A stretch of 64,000 bases of DNA. Origin: Chytridium lagenaria. Lineage: Eukaryota > Chytridiomycota > Chytridiomycetes > Chytridiales > Chytridiaceae. Below are positions 35,985 through 49,130 of this stretch, in pieces. Position 1 is the first letter of the stretch; every line of letters starts with the position of its first letter. The DNA lies in contig JAHLKC010000022.1 in the NCBI GenBank assembly GCA_025449115.1, positions 310,001-374,000 on the forward strand, read 5' to 3'. A model generated the notes under the pieces. It was not told where the DNA came from and made no database searches. It saw only the letters and a program-made list of their open reading frames with translations. The translations under genes and the position numbers were made by a program.

Positions 35985-36076
35985 ACTGGTCTAGAACAAA
36001 ACATTATCAGCAGGGACCAATTAGGACAACTTTGTATTTTCACGTTTTCTTTTTGTGGTAAACCATGCACACACCG
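35985..36076. promoter_or_regulatory. Compact bidirectional promoter (F-box/ankyrin and ADCK genes)
   Basis: Two divergent start codons lie 92 bp apart, so transcription must start within this short spacer or within the flanking genes. No TATA box is evident. Confidence 0.45.
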
Positions 36077-38246
36077 ATGCGCCAAACCTGCTTCCTGGCA
36101 TCATCGCTGCGGCGGATGCTCTCTGCAACGGGCATCACACCCGCAAGAATGCATATTCATCTGCCGCAGAGATCACCAATGCTCCGTCCTGCGACTTCTT
36201 CCTTTTCGCCGGTCGACTCCCAGTAATACAAAAAGACTTGACACCTTCCGAGGATTCACATCGACGGCGGATGGAAGCCATGACGGACCAAAAGCGGAAC
36301 CTAAGACCAAGAGATCTACTCGCTTATACGCTGCTGGATTTCTTGTAGTTGCCGGCGTTTCCTACTATCTCTACGACCCTCAATCTTTCCGATGGCATTA
36401 CGTTGCGATCTCGCGAAGTGCTCGGACGACGCTTGTATGTGCGGTGATGGCGTTGGATTACAAGTTGACGTTAAGTCGAAACTATCCATCACAACAAGCG
36501 TATCAGGATGCGAAATCCGCCTGTCATGAGAGATGTGCAAAATGGATGCTTTGGGTCTGCAACCTGAACGGTGGAATTTACATCAAGCTGGTGCGTTTAT
36601 CATGAGTGCATGGTTGTTTATTTGCGGTAAAACTAAAACTACTGTTTTACTAACGTAATATATAGGGTCAACATATTGCTGCCCTTCAATATCTTCTCCT
36701 GTCGAGTACACTGAAACCATGAAGGTGCTCCAAGATCGCTGCCCTCCCTCCACCCTCGCCGCACTCGAAGCTCTTTTCCTCCAAGATACCAATTCAACTC
36801 TTTCCGACCACTTTTCCGATCTCGATCCCACCCCTCTCGGTGTCGCGTCCCTTGCGCAAGTCCACAAGGCAACCCTGAAATCCACTGGCGAGGTGGTTGC
36901 GGTCAAGATTCAACATCCACATCTGGACGAACACGCACCTATTGATATCAAGATTTGTGGATGGTTTGCTAGTAGAGTGCGGAAAGTCTTTCCTGAATTC
37001 GAGTTTGATTGGTTGGCGGATGAGCTGAGAGAGAGTTGCCTATGGAACTTAATTTCGTGAAAGAAGCGGAGAACGCGAGAGAAGGTAGCTCGGAATTTGC
37101 TGGGGATACTGTCGTCAAGATTCCAGAGGTTTTATGGGCCAAGAGAAGGATTCTGGTTATGGAATGTAAGTTCTGGTCTGTAGTTAGTGTCATGTATTTA
37201 CCTTTCTGCATTTCAGACATCAACGGTGGAAAGGTGGATAATCTGGAATACATGAGAATAACGGGAATTAATGTGCATGACCTTTCACATGAGCTCTCCA
37301 AAGCCTTTTTCAAAATGATCTTTTTTGACGGGTAGGATATATAACCCCTTTTTTTCCTTGTTTGCCAATGCTCACCTTCTTCTCAGTTTTGTCCATTGCG
37401 ATCCTCACCCCGGAAACGTCTTCGTGAGACCAAAGAAAGAAGCTCTTTCTACATACCTATCATTTCCGACCTCTTTTTCAGCCGTAGTCATAACTTTGAA
37501 ATTGTCCTTCGTAAGTATTCGCTCTTATCAATGCCCATTATTTTTCACCATTGACTGTTTCATCTATTTGTTCGCTTACACGCATATTTTCAGTTGATCA
37601 CGGACTCTACCGCCGTCTCACCGATTCCCTCCGCCTTGACTACGCACACCTCTGGGACTCGCTTATCCGTGGGAACGAAGAAGACATTCTCAAATACTCT
37701 CACCGCATCTTCACCCGTCCCACCACCGCCATCCCAGCAAAAGACGGAATCGATCACCATCGTCTCTTCGCATCCATGCTTACCGGCCGTTCCTGGGCTC
37801 TCATTTCCTCCTCTAACGGTACAGGCACCGCCTCCGCCCTCGCCACAGCCCGCACATCAAGTGAACTCGACGAAGTCCACACCAAAGTCCAAAGCGGGCG
37901 ATTCTTCATTGCCATTGCTGAAGTCCTCGCGAAACTCCCTCGAGAGGTTTTGTTGCTTCTCAAGACCAATGATTTGTTAAGAGCCGTTGATGATGATCTG
38001 GGAGTCACAAAGGGGTCTGGAGAATCGATTATGACGGGGATGATGAGGAGGGTTGCGTTGATGGGATGGTATTGTGCTGTTGTGATTAGGGATCGGACTT
38101 TGGAGGAGCTTGCTGCTAGATCGACGTTTGTGATGCCGTCATGGACGAGAGGGGAGTTTTGGAATGCTTGGAGCTTGTATTTGAATGTTGTGGCGAGAAT
38201 TGCTGTGTTGGACGCATGGGTATACGCGAGACAGCTTGTTGAGTAG
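36077..38246 (+). CDS. Mitochondrial ABC1/ADCK atypical kinase, ADCK1/MCP2-like (multi-exon)
   Basis: ATG 36077 begins an Arg-rich mitochondrial presequence (MRQTCFLASSLRRMLSATG). After a one-base shift near 36229, a membrane segment YAAGFLVVAGVSYYLYD follows. The UbiB signature set is complete: KLGQ (GGIYIKLGQHIAALQYL, across the intron ~36593-36664), the Ala-rich loop GVASLAQVHKA, VAVKIQHP (Lys), LPMELNFVKEAENA (~37040; reached across one missing base), ILVMEYINGGKVDN, FVHCDPHPGNVFV (catalytic D and N, ~37390) and LDHGLYRRL (DFG equivalent, ~37610). The C-terminal 200 residues are clean to TAG 38246. Yeast Mcp2 and animal ADCK1 sit in the inner membrane and affect lipid/cristae homeostasis; substrate not known. 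Confidence 0.88.
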
Positions 38247-38586
38247 ATGTGTTTGCGTATAGGGTTGGTTTTGACCCATTATTATCTTGCAGCTTATCAA
38301 TTAACACGGATAGATATTCGAACATCTTATATAATATTTAATAAACTCATTTAATGGAGTCTTTGCCAGGTTCTCACCCCTCTTAAGTCTATTTTTAAAA
38401 GTTCGCCACAAACATCATAATCAAAAGCGATTTATTTGAGAAAAGATATTTTAAAGGAGCAAAGATGAATGAAACGGCCGTTCAGCCAAATAATACTTAC
38501 AGGTACATACAGCAACGAAAAGAAAGAGAAGGAACAAGATATAGAATATGTATATGGGATTAGGGCTTTTCCGTTTACGTGACGTA
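38247..38586. other. Convergent 3' region
   Basis: AT-rich spacer between the ADCK gene and carbonic anhydrase 2. AATAAA at about 38339 on the plus strand may polyadenylate the ADCK mRNA. Confidence 0.5.
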
Positions 38587-39594
38587 TCACGTATGAGCCC
38601 GCCCGAGAAACGACGACTTGGATTTCACGACCGTCGTAGCATACATATAAACGTTCTCAACCTCATCCTTGTTATTGATACACAATTCAAGATCGCTAAT
38701 AAAAGAGAGCCGGCTTAGGGATGACAATAGAAAAAAAGAACAGTGTGGTGCTGAAAATAAAATTGGTAGAAGATCTCACCGAACACACGCATCATCAAGC
38801 CTATAGCACCATCCGTGAACGCTAAGGTATTGACCACGACTCCAGGCGTTTTGGACAACAGTGGTGTTGCAGATGTTGTGGACGGATTTAGCAACGTTGA
38901 GTTCGATGAGCATATGGGCGCGTTCGGATTTATCTTCGATCTGGTCCAGAACGTGTTTGTTGGCACTGTAGACGTCTTTGATATTGCGAAGCCTATGTGA
39001 ATGTTCATTAATCATGTAGACGATGGATCCAGACTCACCAGTTGTCAATCAGGCCGTACTGTTTATCTGACATTGCGGCGAGACAGCCACCGCACTGGTA
39101 TGCCCACACACAATGACGTGCTTGACTCTAAGCACATCAACTGCATACTGTAGAACCGACAACATGCTCAAATCTGTATGGCAAACCACATTCGCAATGT
39201 TTCGATGAACAAAGAGATCTCCAGGACCAACTCCAATGATACTTTCAGCGGGCACACGAGAGTCCGAGCATCCTTTTCAAGTGTCAGTTTCTTATAATTG
39301 AAGCGCATTTCTAAACTTACCTATCCAGAGAATCTCGGGAGTTTGCTCGGACGCTAGCCTTGCTAGTAGGGCAGGATTGTCTCGACGGAGTTTCGCTGAC
39401 CAGATACGGTTGTTTTCGAGAAGCTCCGAGAGGGTGTCTCCATGCGCTGGAGGTTCAACGGAGACAAGGCCGCCGACTGTACTGTTGACACTTGGAACCA
39501 GCCTGTATCCGTTGGTCGATGGTGTTGCATTAAAATCGCTGCCCCGGCCATTTCTCGACGTGTGATGGGTATCGTTGGATGAGGAGGATGCCAT
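38587..39594 (-). CDS. Beta-carbonic anhydrase, copy 2 (3-4 exons)
   Basis: Shorter N-terminus than copy 1 ([18 protein letters not shown]). Aligns with copy 1 throughout: [25 protein letters not shown], then [49 protein letters not shown]. At 39083 one T is missing, so the zinc-binding continuation [20 protein letters not shown] is in the next frame. It resumes [20 protein letters not shown] and ends [18 protein letters not shown]...GRAHT with TGA at 38589-38587. Zinc ligands and the Asp/Arg pair are present if the shift is ignored. The shared exon junctions with copy 1 show the two come from one gene duplication. Confidence 0.88.
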
Positions 39595-41135
39595 AGCTAG
39601 TGACAGTGTGGTCGTCAGTGATGACGGTTGAACGGCGTTTTTGTTTGACTTGCAGATCAGATGGAAGAAGAAACCCCGTTGACCCTCGCCCCAGTATTTA
39701 TTGTCAAGATAAGAGCCATTCTTTGATGTGATTGGCCAGAAAGTCGGAGTTACCAGGGTAGATTTGGCTTACCTGTTTCTACCTGAGGACTTGAGATGGG
39801 GTAAAAGGGAAAAGGCGCTGGACGGCCTAAAAATGGTTGTTCCGGAGTGAGGTCGGACAGGATTCAGTAAGTTAAACCTTGTTGATCGGCATCACCGCAT
39901 ATCGATGACGCTGCCTGCCCGTCCTTGAGCTCTACGCGCGCTTGTTCATTCTTTAATAAGCGCGCGTCGAACAAAATGTTACTATAAACAACGTCGCATC
40001 GTTGATGAATACTGCATTTTTCAATTCTCCCCATGACTGCAGTCAACAGACGCAGATCAAGCCGATAAATAAGAGATGAACCGCGAGAAGCTCCTGCAAA
40101 CGAGGGCTTACACTAACTTTGTCGACAGAAAAAACTGACTGGCTCTCTCAGACAATTAGAGCAGGCGTTGAATCTCCAATTAGTTTATATTTAATAGCGC
40201 CACCATAAATCCTACTACTATATCCGTGTATTACTATCTCTACTTAGCTATCCTATTGCTTTCACTTGTCCAATTTCAAATCAAATAGCGTAGACTATAT
40301 TGGCAGCTGCAGTGTAAAGGCCAATTCGATACTGCAGATTGAGTCTGATCACAGACAAACATCATTGTAATAAAGGCGACCAACGTGCTCGATATGTTAA
40401 TCACCACACTGTTAAGAGTATGGTTACTTATACATACCTGAACTTGAACTTAGCCGAATAGATGAAGAGGTTTGTGAGTTATTCTATAAGGACTAACGGT
40501 AAGCTAAAAATATGGAACAGCTCTGCGGGAAGTGTGGTGGTCCGAAGTGCGGGCTGTAATTGTGATATTTACTTTGTGACAGATAATTCACCCTGCAAAT
40601 TGCGGCATGCGCCATATGCTGAAATGCATGTCGCAAAGCCAAATCTTGTAAACGGATGCCACATTCTTATAGTTGCCAAAACTCCTTAATAAGTTCTTTG
40701 TCGAGCATCAATAAATGTCGATGAATACGTGTTCTTCAAGTTCAGATGGGTATCTCACATTCAGCCACCTACTCCCCGGACTACTATGTCCCACAACCTG
40801 TATCTGCGAATCTCATGCTGTTGAAAAATAAGACTATGTCAGGATTATTAACGCGTCTCTAATCTATAAATATGACCCATGTATGAGCTCTTTATAAGTG
40901 AAAATACGCTGTTAATTTTGTTGTATATCTCGATTTCACTGAGCCTCATGATGTGTAAATTACTTACCGCAAGATCCTCTGCTACCCTAAGTAAATCCCT
41001 CCTCCAGCTATTTCGACGCCCTTTGCGAACTCGCGCGACAATCTTGCAGCTGGTAAATCCACGATATACCCTGTCCCATCGTGCAAGGCACAACTCAACA
41101 TCGATCCCTAAGATCATATCTCTACTTCATCGACA
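39595..41135. other. Long intergenic region
   Basis: About 1.5 kb, more AT-rich than the flanks. A 75-codon plus frame at 40462-40689 has no recognisable features. No RNA gene or transposon ends seen. Confidence 0.45.
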
Positions 41136-42899
<1,764 letters not shown>

Positions 42900-43759
42900 G
42901 CTTCCCTTCTTCGGTTTTTAAAGGCGGTCGCCACTCATTTGAGCTCACCGAGTTTGACTGTATTATATTAAATACTTATGTTATGCAAGCAAACTGGATT
43001 GAATGTAGCATCAATTAAAGCCTGGAAAGATGCTGAACGGTAGCTTTCCATTACCGTTGAGGAATCTCCCCATTATTCGTCTTTGCTGCTTTTATGATGG
43101 ATCAGTGGCACTGTTTGTCGATAGTGCGAGTGCATGTAATGTTTTTTGATAAGCGTAACTCTAGACCAAGAACTTCAATTACAAACTATGTGATGTGAGT
43201 AATTGGAAGTTTAACACAGTTGGTCAGTTAAATTACATATTAGAAGTATTCATCGTAAATCTTATCGCGAATCGTTTACCTTTCGCATAAAGCCTGCAGC
43301 GATCGATGCTTTTGAGCTCGATACTGAGCAATGCACAGAGTCAAATGCAGATAAATACAGTGTAAAGATCCAAAGGTACCCGTCTAACTGAGACCGCGGA
43401 TGTTGTAAGCAATCAAGCTTAGTCCAGGTCAAAATGATCGCATGCACAGGAATAAGCTGTGACTTCGATTCAGTCCATTAATCACACAGATGATTTTTTT
43501 CGGAGTACTGATGGAGAGGATGCAAAGGAGGAGGGAGAGCGGTGCATAAAGTTACGGATCGCCTATGTCACATACGATTTAATATGCATTGGGGAAATCC
43601 TTTATTATTATGTAGAATATATGGTTTGACATATCAATTAGAGTTCCTCCAATTACGCTCCAACCGCACGCGACGTACGCACGTAAATCCCGTAAAATCC
43701 ATACATGAAATCTAAGCTTTACTACAAAACCCTTTAATCTTAATTCCTTCCTCCCAAAC
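42900..43759. other. Intergenic region between the two subtilase genes
   Basis: 860 bp, AT-rich, without coding signal. Holds the promoter of copy 2. Confidence 0.5.
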
Positions 43760-45512
43760 ATGAGCCAGCGGATCATAGCAAGTATCATCTACTTGACGTC
43801 GGCCTTCACCCTCGTGTGGGCCCAGCTCATTCCAAACGAATATATCGTCGTCTACAAAAGCGATGTCACGAGTCTCACCACATCCACTCACGAAACCTGG
43901 CTTAGAACATATGCGACAAACGTGAACGGAAGCAGTATCAACAGCGAAAACTTCAGGGGATACCCGGCCCTTCCACCGTTCCGAAGTTTCCGGTATATTC
44001 AAAGGTATAATAGTTCCATCCGCGGATACGCTGCTGCAGTGACGTCGGCTATGGCTGAAAAAATAAGTGTAAGGTTGATCGTGTTTGAATATGGGCTTAT
44101 GAGATATTTAGCAATTGCCCGAAGTTGCTTTCGTTGAGCAAAATAAAGTGTTCAGGACTCTGGCATCGCAAGTCACTGGCGCGCCGTGGGGGTTGAGAAG
44201 GCTTTCAACGGCCAATTTGCCGTTGCCGAGTGTCTACGACTACCCAACGTCAGCTGGAGGTAAAAAGGATTTTCTGACCTTAAACCTTTTTTTCTTTTCT
44301 TCTTACACCTTATTTTTCTTCTTAAGCCGGTGTTAATGTTTACGTGCTCGATACGTAAGTGAATATAGTTTCCTTCCGTAGGTCCACTTTACTGATTGAT
44401 CTATGCAGGGGAGTACGGGCGACACATAGTGAATTCCAGGGCAGGGCTAGTTACGGAAGAAACTTTATCAGTGGAGAGACAGATGTTGACGGTAACGGAC
44501 ACGGAACGCACGTAGCGGGAACAAGTTGAGTACTTCTTGATGTACTTGATCACCATTCGACCATATCTCTTGGTTCATTAACAATACCTTACCGTAACTT
44601 TTCATCTCTACAAAAGTTGCTGGCATGACGTACGGTGTCGCCAAGAAAGCAAACATCATTTCATTGAAAGTTCTCAGCACTTCAGGCTCCGGATCCTTGT
44701 CTGGAATCATCAGTGCCCTTGCGTGGGTTCGAGACAATGCTATAGCGGCAAGGAGGCCCTGTGTGATTAACATGTCGCTTGGAGGTGGGGCTTCAAGCGC
44801 CTTGGACATTGCGGTCAACGACGTCAGCGCGACCGCCAAATGTCTCGTTGTAGCTGCAGCTGGGAATGAAAACCAGGATGCTTGCAATTCATCACCCGGA
44901 CGTGCGGCTAGCGCGTTTACGGTTGGGCTACTCAAAGCAATGACGCGTTTGCTTCTTTCTCGAATTGGGGAAGTTGTGTTAATATTAACGCACCCGGGGT
45001 TCACATTTTGTCAAGGTAAGCACTTTTCTCAGTTTTGTGATTTCTCATCATGGTTAACGTCTTTTTCCCTACTTCAAGTTGGTTCTTAAGCAACACGGCG
45101 AAGCACCATCAGCGGTACCTCCATGGCCTGCCCGCACGTTGCAGGTGTCGCAGCCGTTGCATACTCATTCCGTACATTTACTGGACCCGCGGAAGTCATG
45201 ACCTACATAAGTAGCTTTACAGTCAGTGGTACTATAACAGGCCTCACAGGGTCAAAGTCGTCAACACCTAACCGGTTGCTTCAACTTCCTGGAGAATTCC
45301 CTTTGCCGTCACCTTCACCTGTACCTATAGCACCCTCCCCGTCTCCTTCTCCTTCTCCTTCTCCTAGCCCTTCTCCTAGCCCTTCCCCAAGACCTTCTAT
45401 CGATTTCTCTTGTCCTGGGTTCCCCCTCCATCGCCTTCCCGAGTCCTTCTCCTTCTCCCTCCCCTGTCGTACCACCACCTGCCAGCACTTGCCGGTGTGT
45501 GTGAAGTATTGA
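43760..45512 (+). CDS. Secreted S8 subtilisin-like protease, copy 2 (proteinase K type)
   Basis: Signal peptide [21 protein letters not shown], propeptide [18 protein letters not shown], then [17 protein letters not shown] joined to [18 protein letters not shown] across an intron at 44069-44111. Asp in [20 protein letters not shown] (across an intron), His in [14 protein letters not shown], Asn in [19 protein letters not shown], Ser in [19 protein letters not shown] (~45120). The linker is a longer (SP)n run than in copy 1, followed by FSCPGFP and [13 protein letters not shown], stop TGA at 45512. One G is missing from a G-run at ~44928 (GL-LK versus GATQ in copy 1) and another base near 45095. 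Intron positions and phases match copy 1, so this is a tandem duplicate. Confidence 0.9.
45305..45400 (+). repeat. Pro-Ser hexanucleotide repeat in subtilase copy 2 linker
   Basis: Repeated CCTTCT/CCTAGC units encode an (SP)n linker between the protease domain and the Cys-rich tail. Copy 1 has a shorter version. Confidence 0.85.
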
Positions 45513-45954
45513 TTCATCAAGTCGACTCTATATCTTCAGCGCACTATATTTACCTGCATTGTAAATAAAAAAAAGCCTCAAAGATAGTGCGTAAAGTTGT
45601 GCGTCGCGCGGAGTTGGTTAGAGTGAAAGATAAAAATATTTCTTCTGTGCGTTTCCTTATAAAACTGATTTGAGGTGAGCTCACAGTTAACACTTAATTT
45701 GTAAAAGTTGGAGTATCTTAGAGAAAATTACCGACATATGAACTCCGCAACAATTGCCAACAAAACTATTAGTGGGTATATTATATAGAAGATGTCAGAA
45801 GAAAATTAAAAATAGAAAGGTGGTGTTGGGGATAGTCAATAGTAAATCAAAGATTTTAGAAACAAACAAATAATGAAGTAAAAGGTATCGCCGTATCAAA
45901 AGAAAATAGCATACAAAAACAAACAACAAACACGCAGGCTTTTTACTTGAATTC
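45513..45954. other. Convergent AT-rich spacer
   Basis: No coding signal; 3' UTRs of the subtilase and PEX11 genes. Confidence 0.5.
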
Positions 45955-47022
45955 TTAATCCACAGTTTTGCCGTCCCAAAACCGCCGCGACAAGCCCCGA
46001 GTACACCTGCCACCCCTCTCCCCATCCCTTATCCCCCATCCAAACACATCATACGCGCAAAACACAAAGTCCGCTCCCAGTTTAACCATCCCATCCTTGC
46101 AACCCAAGTTTTCATCCACCTTCGCACCTCCGCCATCTTCCCTTCCTTCCTCAACTTTTCGGCTTTCGCACGCAAAACCACAATATCTTGAGCAATCTCA
46201 TGCATATCGATAATGATGCTTAAAAAAAGACGGTCGGAGAGTGGCGCACATGACTTTGACCACGAAGGGGCGAGGACACCCATTTTGGATAGACAGATGG
46301 CGTCGTCGGATAAATCGTTGACGATGCCGGTTGTAGCGCTAACTAAAGCCCAACGCCAAAACTTTTGTCGTAAAGCTCTTTGCCGTGAATCCTTGTACTG
46401 CTTATCGCTTATAAAGGTTTCAACGATTCGACGGGTTCCAGAAAATGCGCGAGTCGGATGATTTTTCGCGCCATGCTTAAATGAGATACAAGTTTTTCAA
46501 TACGTTCAACTACCGGGGCTTTACCCTTTGCAGGGATTTGGAGGAGAGGGTGGAGGGTGAAGGAGCGGGACTTGGAGAAAGTGTTGATATGGGTAATGAG
46601 GTTTAAGTGGATAAGGGCTTTTGCAGCGTATTGGACGACTTTGAGAGTTTGTCACGGCCGTCGTTGAGGAGGAAGAGTTTGCGGATAATGGTGATGTGGA
46701 GATAACTGGGAATGGGGAGGAGGCGGAGGATTTGGAGGAGGAGGTGTGTTGGGGGTTTAGGAGTTGGGTTTGCCGACGGTTTAGATGTGACGGTCAAAGA
46801 AGAAGGTGGAGGTACTGGCGAAAAGTAGATCTTGGGTGGATCTGCAGAGAAGGCCTTTTTTGGGTCTGTGACGGAGCTGGTTGTGGACATCTGAGTTGGC
46901 GATTTTACTGAAGCAGAGGCTTTTGGGATGCCTGTGACGATCTTGGTGGAGGACATTTCCTTTTGATAGACATGGATCTGCTTAAGGCCGGAGGCGGTTG
47001 AGGCGGTGGGAGTTATGCCCAT
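45955..47022 (-). CDS. PEX11-family peroxisomal membrane protein
   Basis: Peroxisome proliferation and division factor. The first ~85 residues are a Ser/Thr/Pro-rich extension (STKIVTGIPKASASVKSPT) not typical of the family. The PEX11 domain follows: FLLNDGRDKLLKVVQYAAKA (~46660, read across one missing base), THINTFSKSRSFTLHPLLQI, RIEKLVSHLSMARKIIRLAH (~46480), FLEPVESLKTFI, RQKFWRWALVSATTGIVNDL, SDDAICLSKMGVLAP, IIDMHEIAQDIVVLRAKAEK, and, after another base shift near 46055, LGADFVFCAYDVFGWG. End TAA at 45957-45955. The motif order and length (~240 residues for the domain) fit PEX11 well. The next gene upstream is divergent. Confidence 0.82.
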
Positions 47023-47452
47023 GATTGTTCACGTTGCTTGAGGTTGGAGTTGTAGATGTGGTTAGGGAAAGTTGCTCTCTGGAATATGAGCAGCGATATG
47101 TGGGTGATAGGGAAAAGAAACGGTGTCCTCGTTCTTTTTTTGGCACGTCAACGCGTATCTTTTCGAAGTTTCCAGAAGCAAAGACAAGGTTTAGATTAGT
47201 GTAACATCTTTTTAAGGTCCGGCGGTTGAAGCTAAAGTGAGTTGTTTTGTGGTACATTTTAATTGGAGGAGAAAAGGCCGCTGCTTTCCTTCTTTGGTTC
47301 TGCAGCCTCAAAAACAAGACCAAGAAAGACGGACTCGTTGGAGACGGCGTTGAAAGGAGAACTCAAGTGACCATCTCATTCAACAGCTCACCCCCAAACA
47401 TCATCAACTTCTTTAAAGATTGTTTACGGTATCGGTTTTCCAAACCTCCAAG
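47023..47452. promoter_or_regulatory. Divergent promoter region (PEX11 / heme peroxidase)
   Basis: 430 bp between divergent start codons of a peroxisome biogenesis gene and a secreted peroxidase. No TATA box stands out. Confidence 0.45.
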
Positions 47453-48727
47453 ATGAGACTACTTACAGCAAAACAACGATCGTCTTCATCCATCACCTCC
47501 ATACTCTTCCTCACCCTCCTTCCCTTCACCCTTTCCCAAACACCAGACGCCACAACTCTCCTCAACGCCTCAGCAACTCTTCAATCCCAAATCTCCATCC
47601 GCGGCGGCTGTCTCTTCCAAGACATCCATCTCGCAGGCAACCCCACAAGAAACCTCGCAGCAATCTGGCTACGATCCCTTTTCCACGATGCCGGCACCTG
47701 GAACGCTCAAACCCGCACAGGAGGTGCAGATGGTTCACTAACAACCGAACTTAACCTCCCTGAAAACACTGGACAGGGGAGAGGGATCCCTACAAACTTC
47801 CTTCCTGGGAACTTATCTGATGCGGATAAGATTGCTATGGGGGCTGCAGTTGCTTTACGGCATTGCGGAGGGCCTAATGTGCCTTTTCAAAGTGGAAGGC
47901 AGGACGCACCGAAATCAACACCGAACGATCTCACCCTCCTTCCTGCTGATCCATTTGCGGATTTAGCAAACGTCACAGCCACCTTTGCACGGATGGGGTT
48001 AACGAAAACTGATATGTTGGTTCTTGTTGCGGGAAGTCATTCTCTTGGTGGAGCGCATCGAGGGTGACGCCAAAAGTGACGTTGGAGACGTTCTTGCCGT
48101 TTGATGATACACCTGGGGTGTTTGACAATAATGTATTTAAGAAGATATTGCAGAATCGCTGCGTTTTGAAGATTGATTGTGCGTTTGGAACGGATCCAGA
48201 GCTTTTGCCCTTGATTACGTTGTAAGTTCCTTCTTTTTTGCTTCTATTTTCCATCGTTTTTTTCGTAATGCTCATTCTTTTTTTACCCCCATGCTTTCCT
48301 TCCGTTTTTGCTTAACCAATTCTTAACTTTCCGTCGTTATAATCCCTCTAACTTCATATATTTATATCATTTTGTTTTTCTACTTCTCATCATCTCCATC
48401 ATGTCCATTCATTCTCACTTTCACCACAGATACGCAACCAACCAATCCGCCTTTTTCGAGCAATACGCTACCTCTTTCACAAAAATGATGAGCCTAACAT
48501 CCTCTCCCCTAAACCCGCCCATCGACCTCAACATCAGTATACACGAAAACTTGTTAGCAGAAGGCGACCTTGAAGCTTTTCGTGTCGGAATGGGGTTACC
48601 CCCTCTGGTCACGTCAACCTCAACACGACGAACAACTGCAACCACTACGGCGACTTCGAGTGGAACGGCATTGTGGGGAGGTGGGGGTTTTCTGGGGTTA
48701 TTGGTGTTGTTGATGGGATTATATTAG
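47453..48727 (+). CDS. Secreted plant/fungal-type heme peroxidase with hydrophobic C-terminus (2 exons)
   Basis: ATG 47453 with a signal peptide (SITSILFLTLLPFTLSQ). Family motifs: distal LAAIWLRSLFHDAGTWN (Arg and His), TGGADGSLTTELNLPENTG (Ca-binding Asp/Ser), ALRHCGGPNVPFQSGRQDA, and proximal LVAGSHSLGGAH (heme-ligand His, ~48040). One base is missing at ~48065 in a G-run; the next frame continues VTPKVTLETFLPFDDTPGVF. An intron at 48223-48429 joins ITL to YATNQSAFFEQYATSF. The protein ends with a Thr/Ser-rich stretch and a short hydrophobic tail (GGGGFLGLLVLLMGLY), suggesting a GPI anchor. Oxidises substrates with H2O2; belongs to the superfamily of ligninolytic and ascorbate/cytochrome c peroxidases, exact class not assigned. 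Confidence 0.87.
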
Positions 48728-49130
48728 ACTTTTGTTGATATTGGGTTCTATGGTTTATTGTTTATGACGTTTTTAAGCTTTTGACACACACACACACTAT
48801 TTTAAATACACTCTGCGACAACGTTACGAAAACTCTGTGCCTACTGATAATTAACCTTATGCCGACGCCGTCGCTCCTATCGGACAGTGAGCGGTGAATG
48901 TTGTGGAATATTCCACACCGTCTCAGCGAGTATTGCTGGCTTGCCCGTTCGACACCGAATTTTTCTTTTTCTTTCTGCCAAGTTTGGATCCTTAAACTCA
49001 GCCTCGATTCCATACCCGCCATCCCATCCCCATTCAAACTTCCATCCCTCGCAGTCAAGTTGTGGTCACTTCGTCTACGCTCATCCATCGAATACCTTGA
49101 CGCTGCCATGTGCGTACCGCAACCGCTTCA
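48728..49130. other. Intergenic region
   Basis: Contains a (CA)n-like tract (ACACACACAC, ~48784-48796) and no conserved coding signal. Promoter of the next gene. Confidence 0.45.

Noticed and set aside
40462..40689. 75-codon frame in the intergenic region as a gene
   Set aside because: No domain, signal peptide, splice partners or homologous feature in the window; typical of a chance frame in AT-rich DNA.
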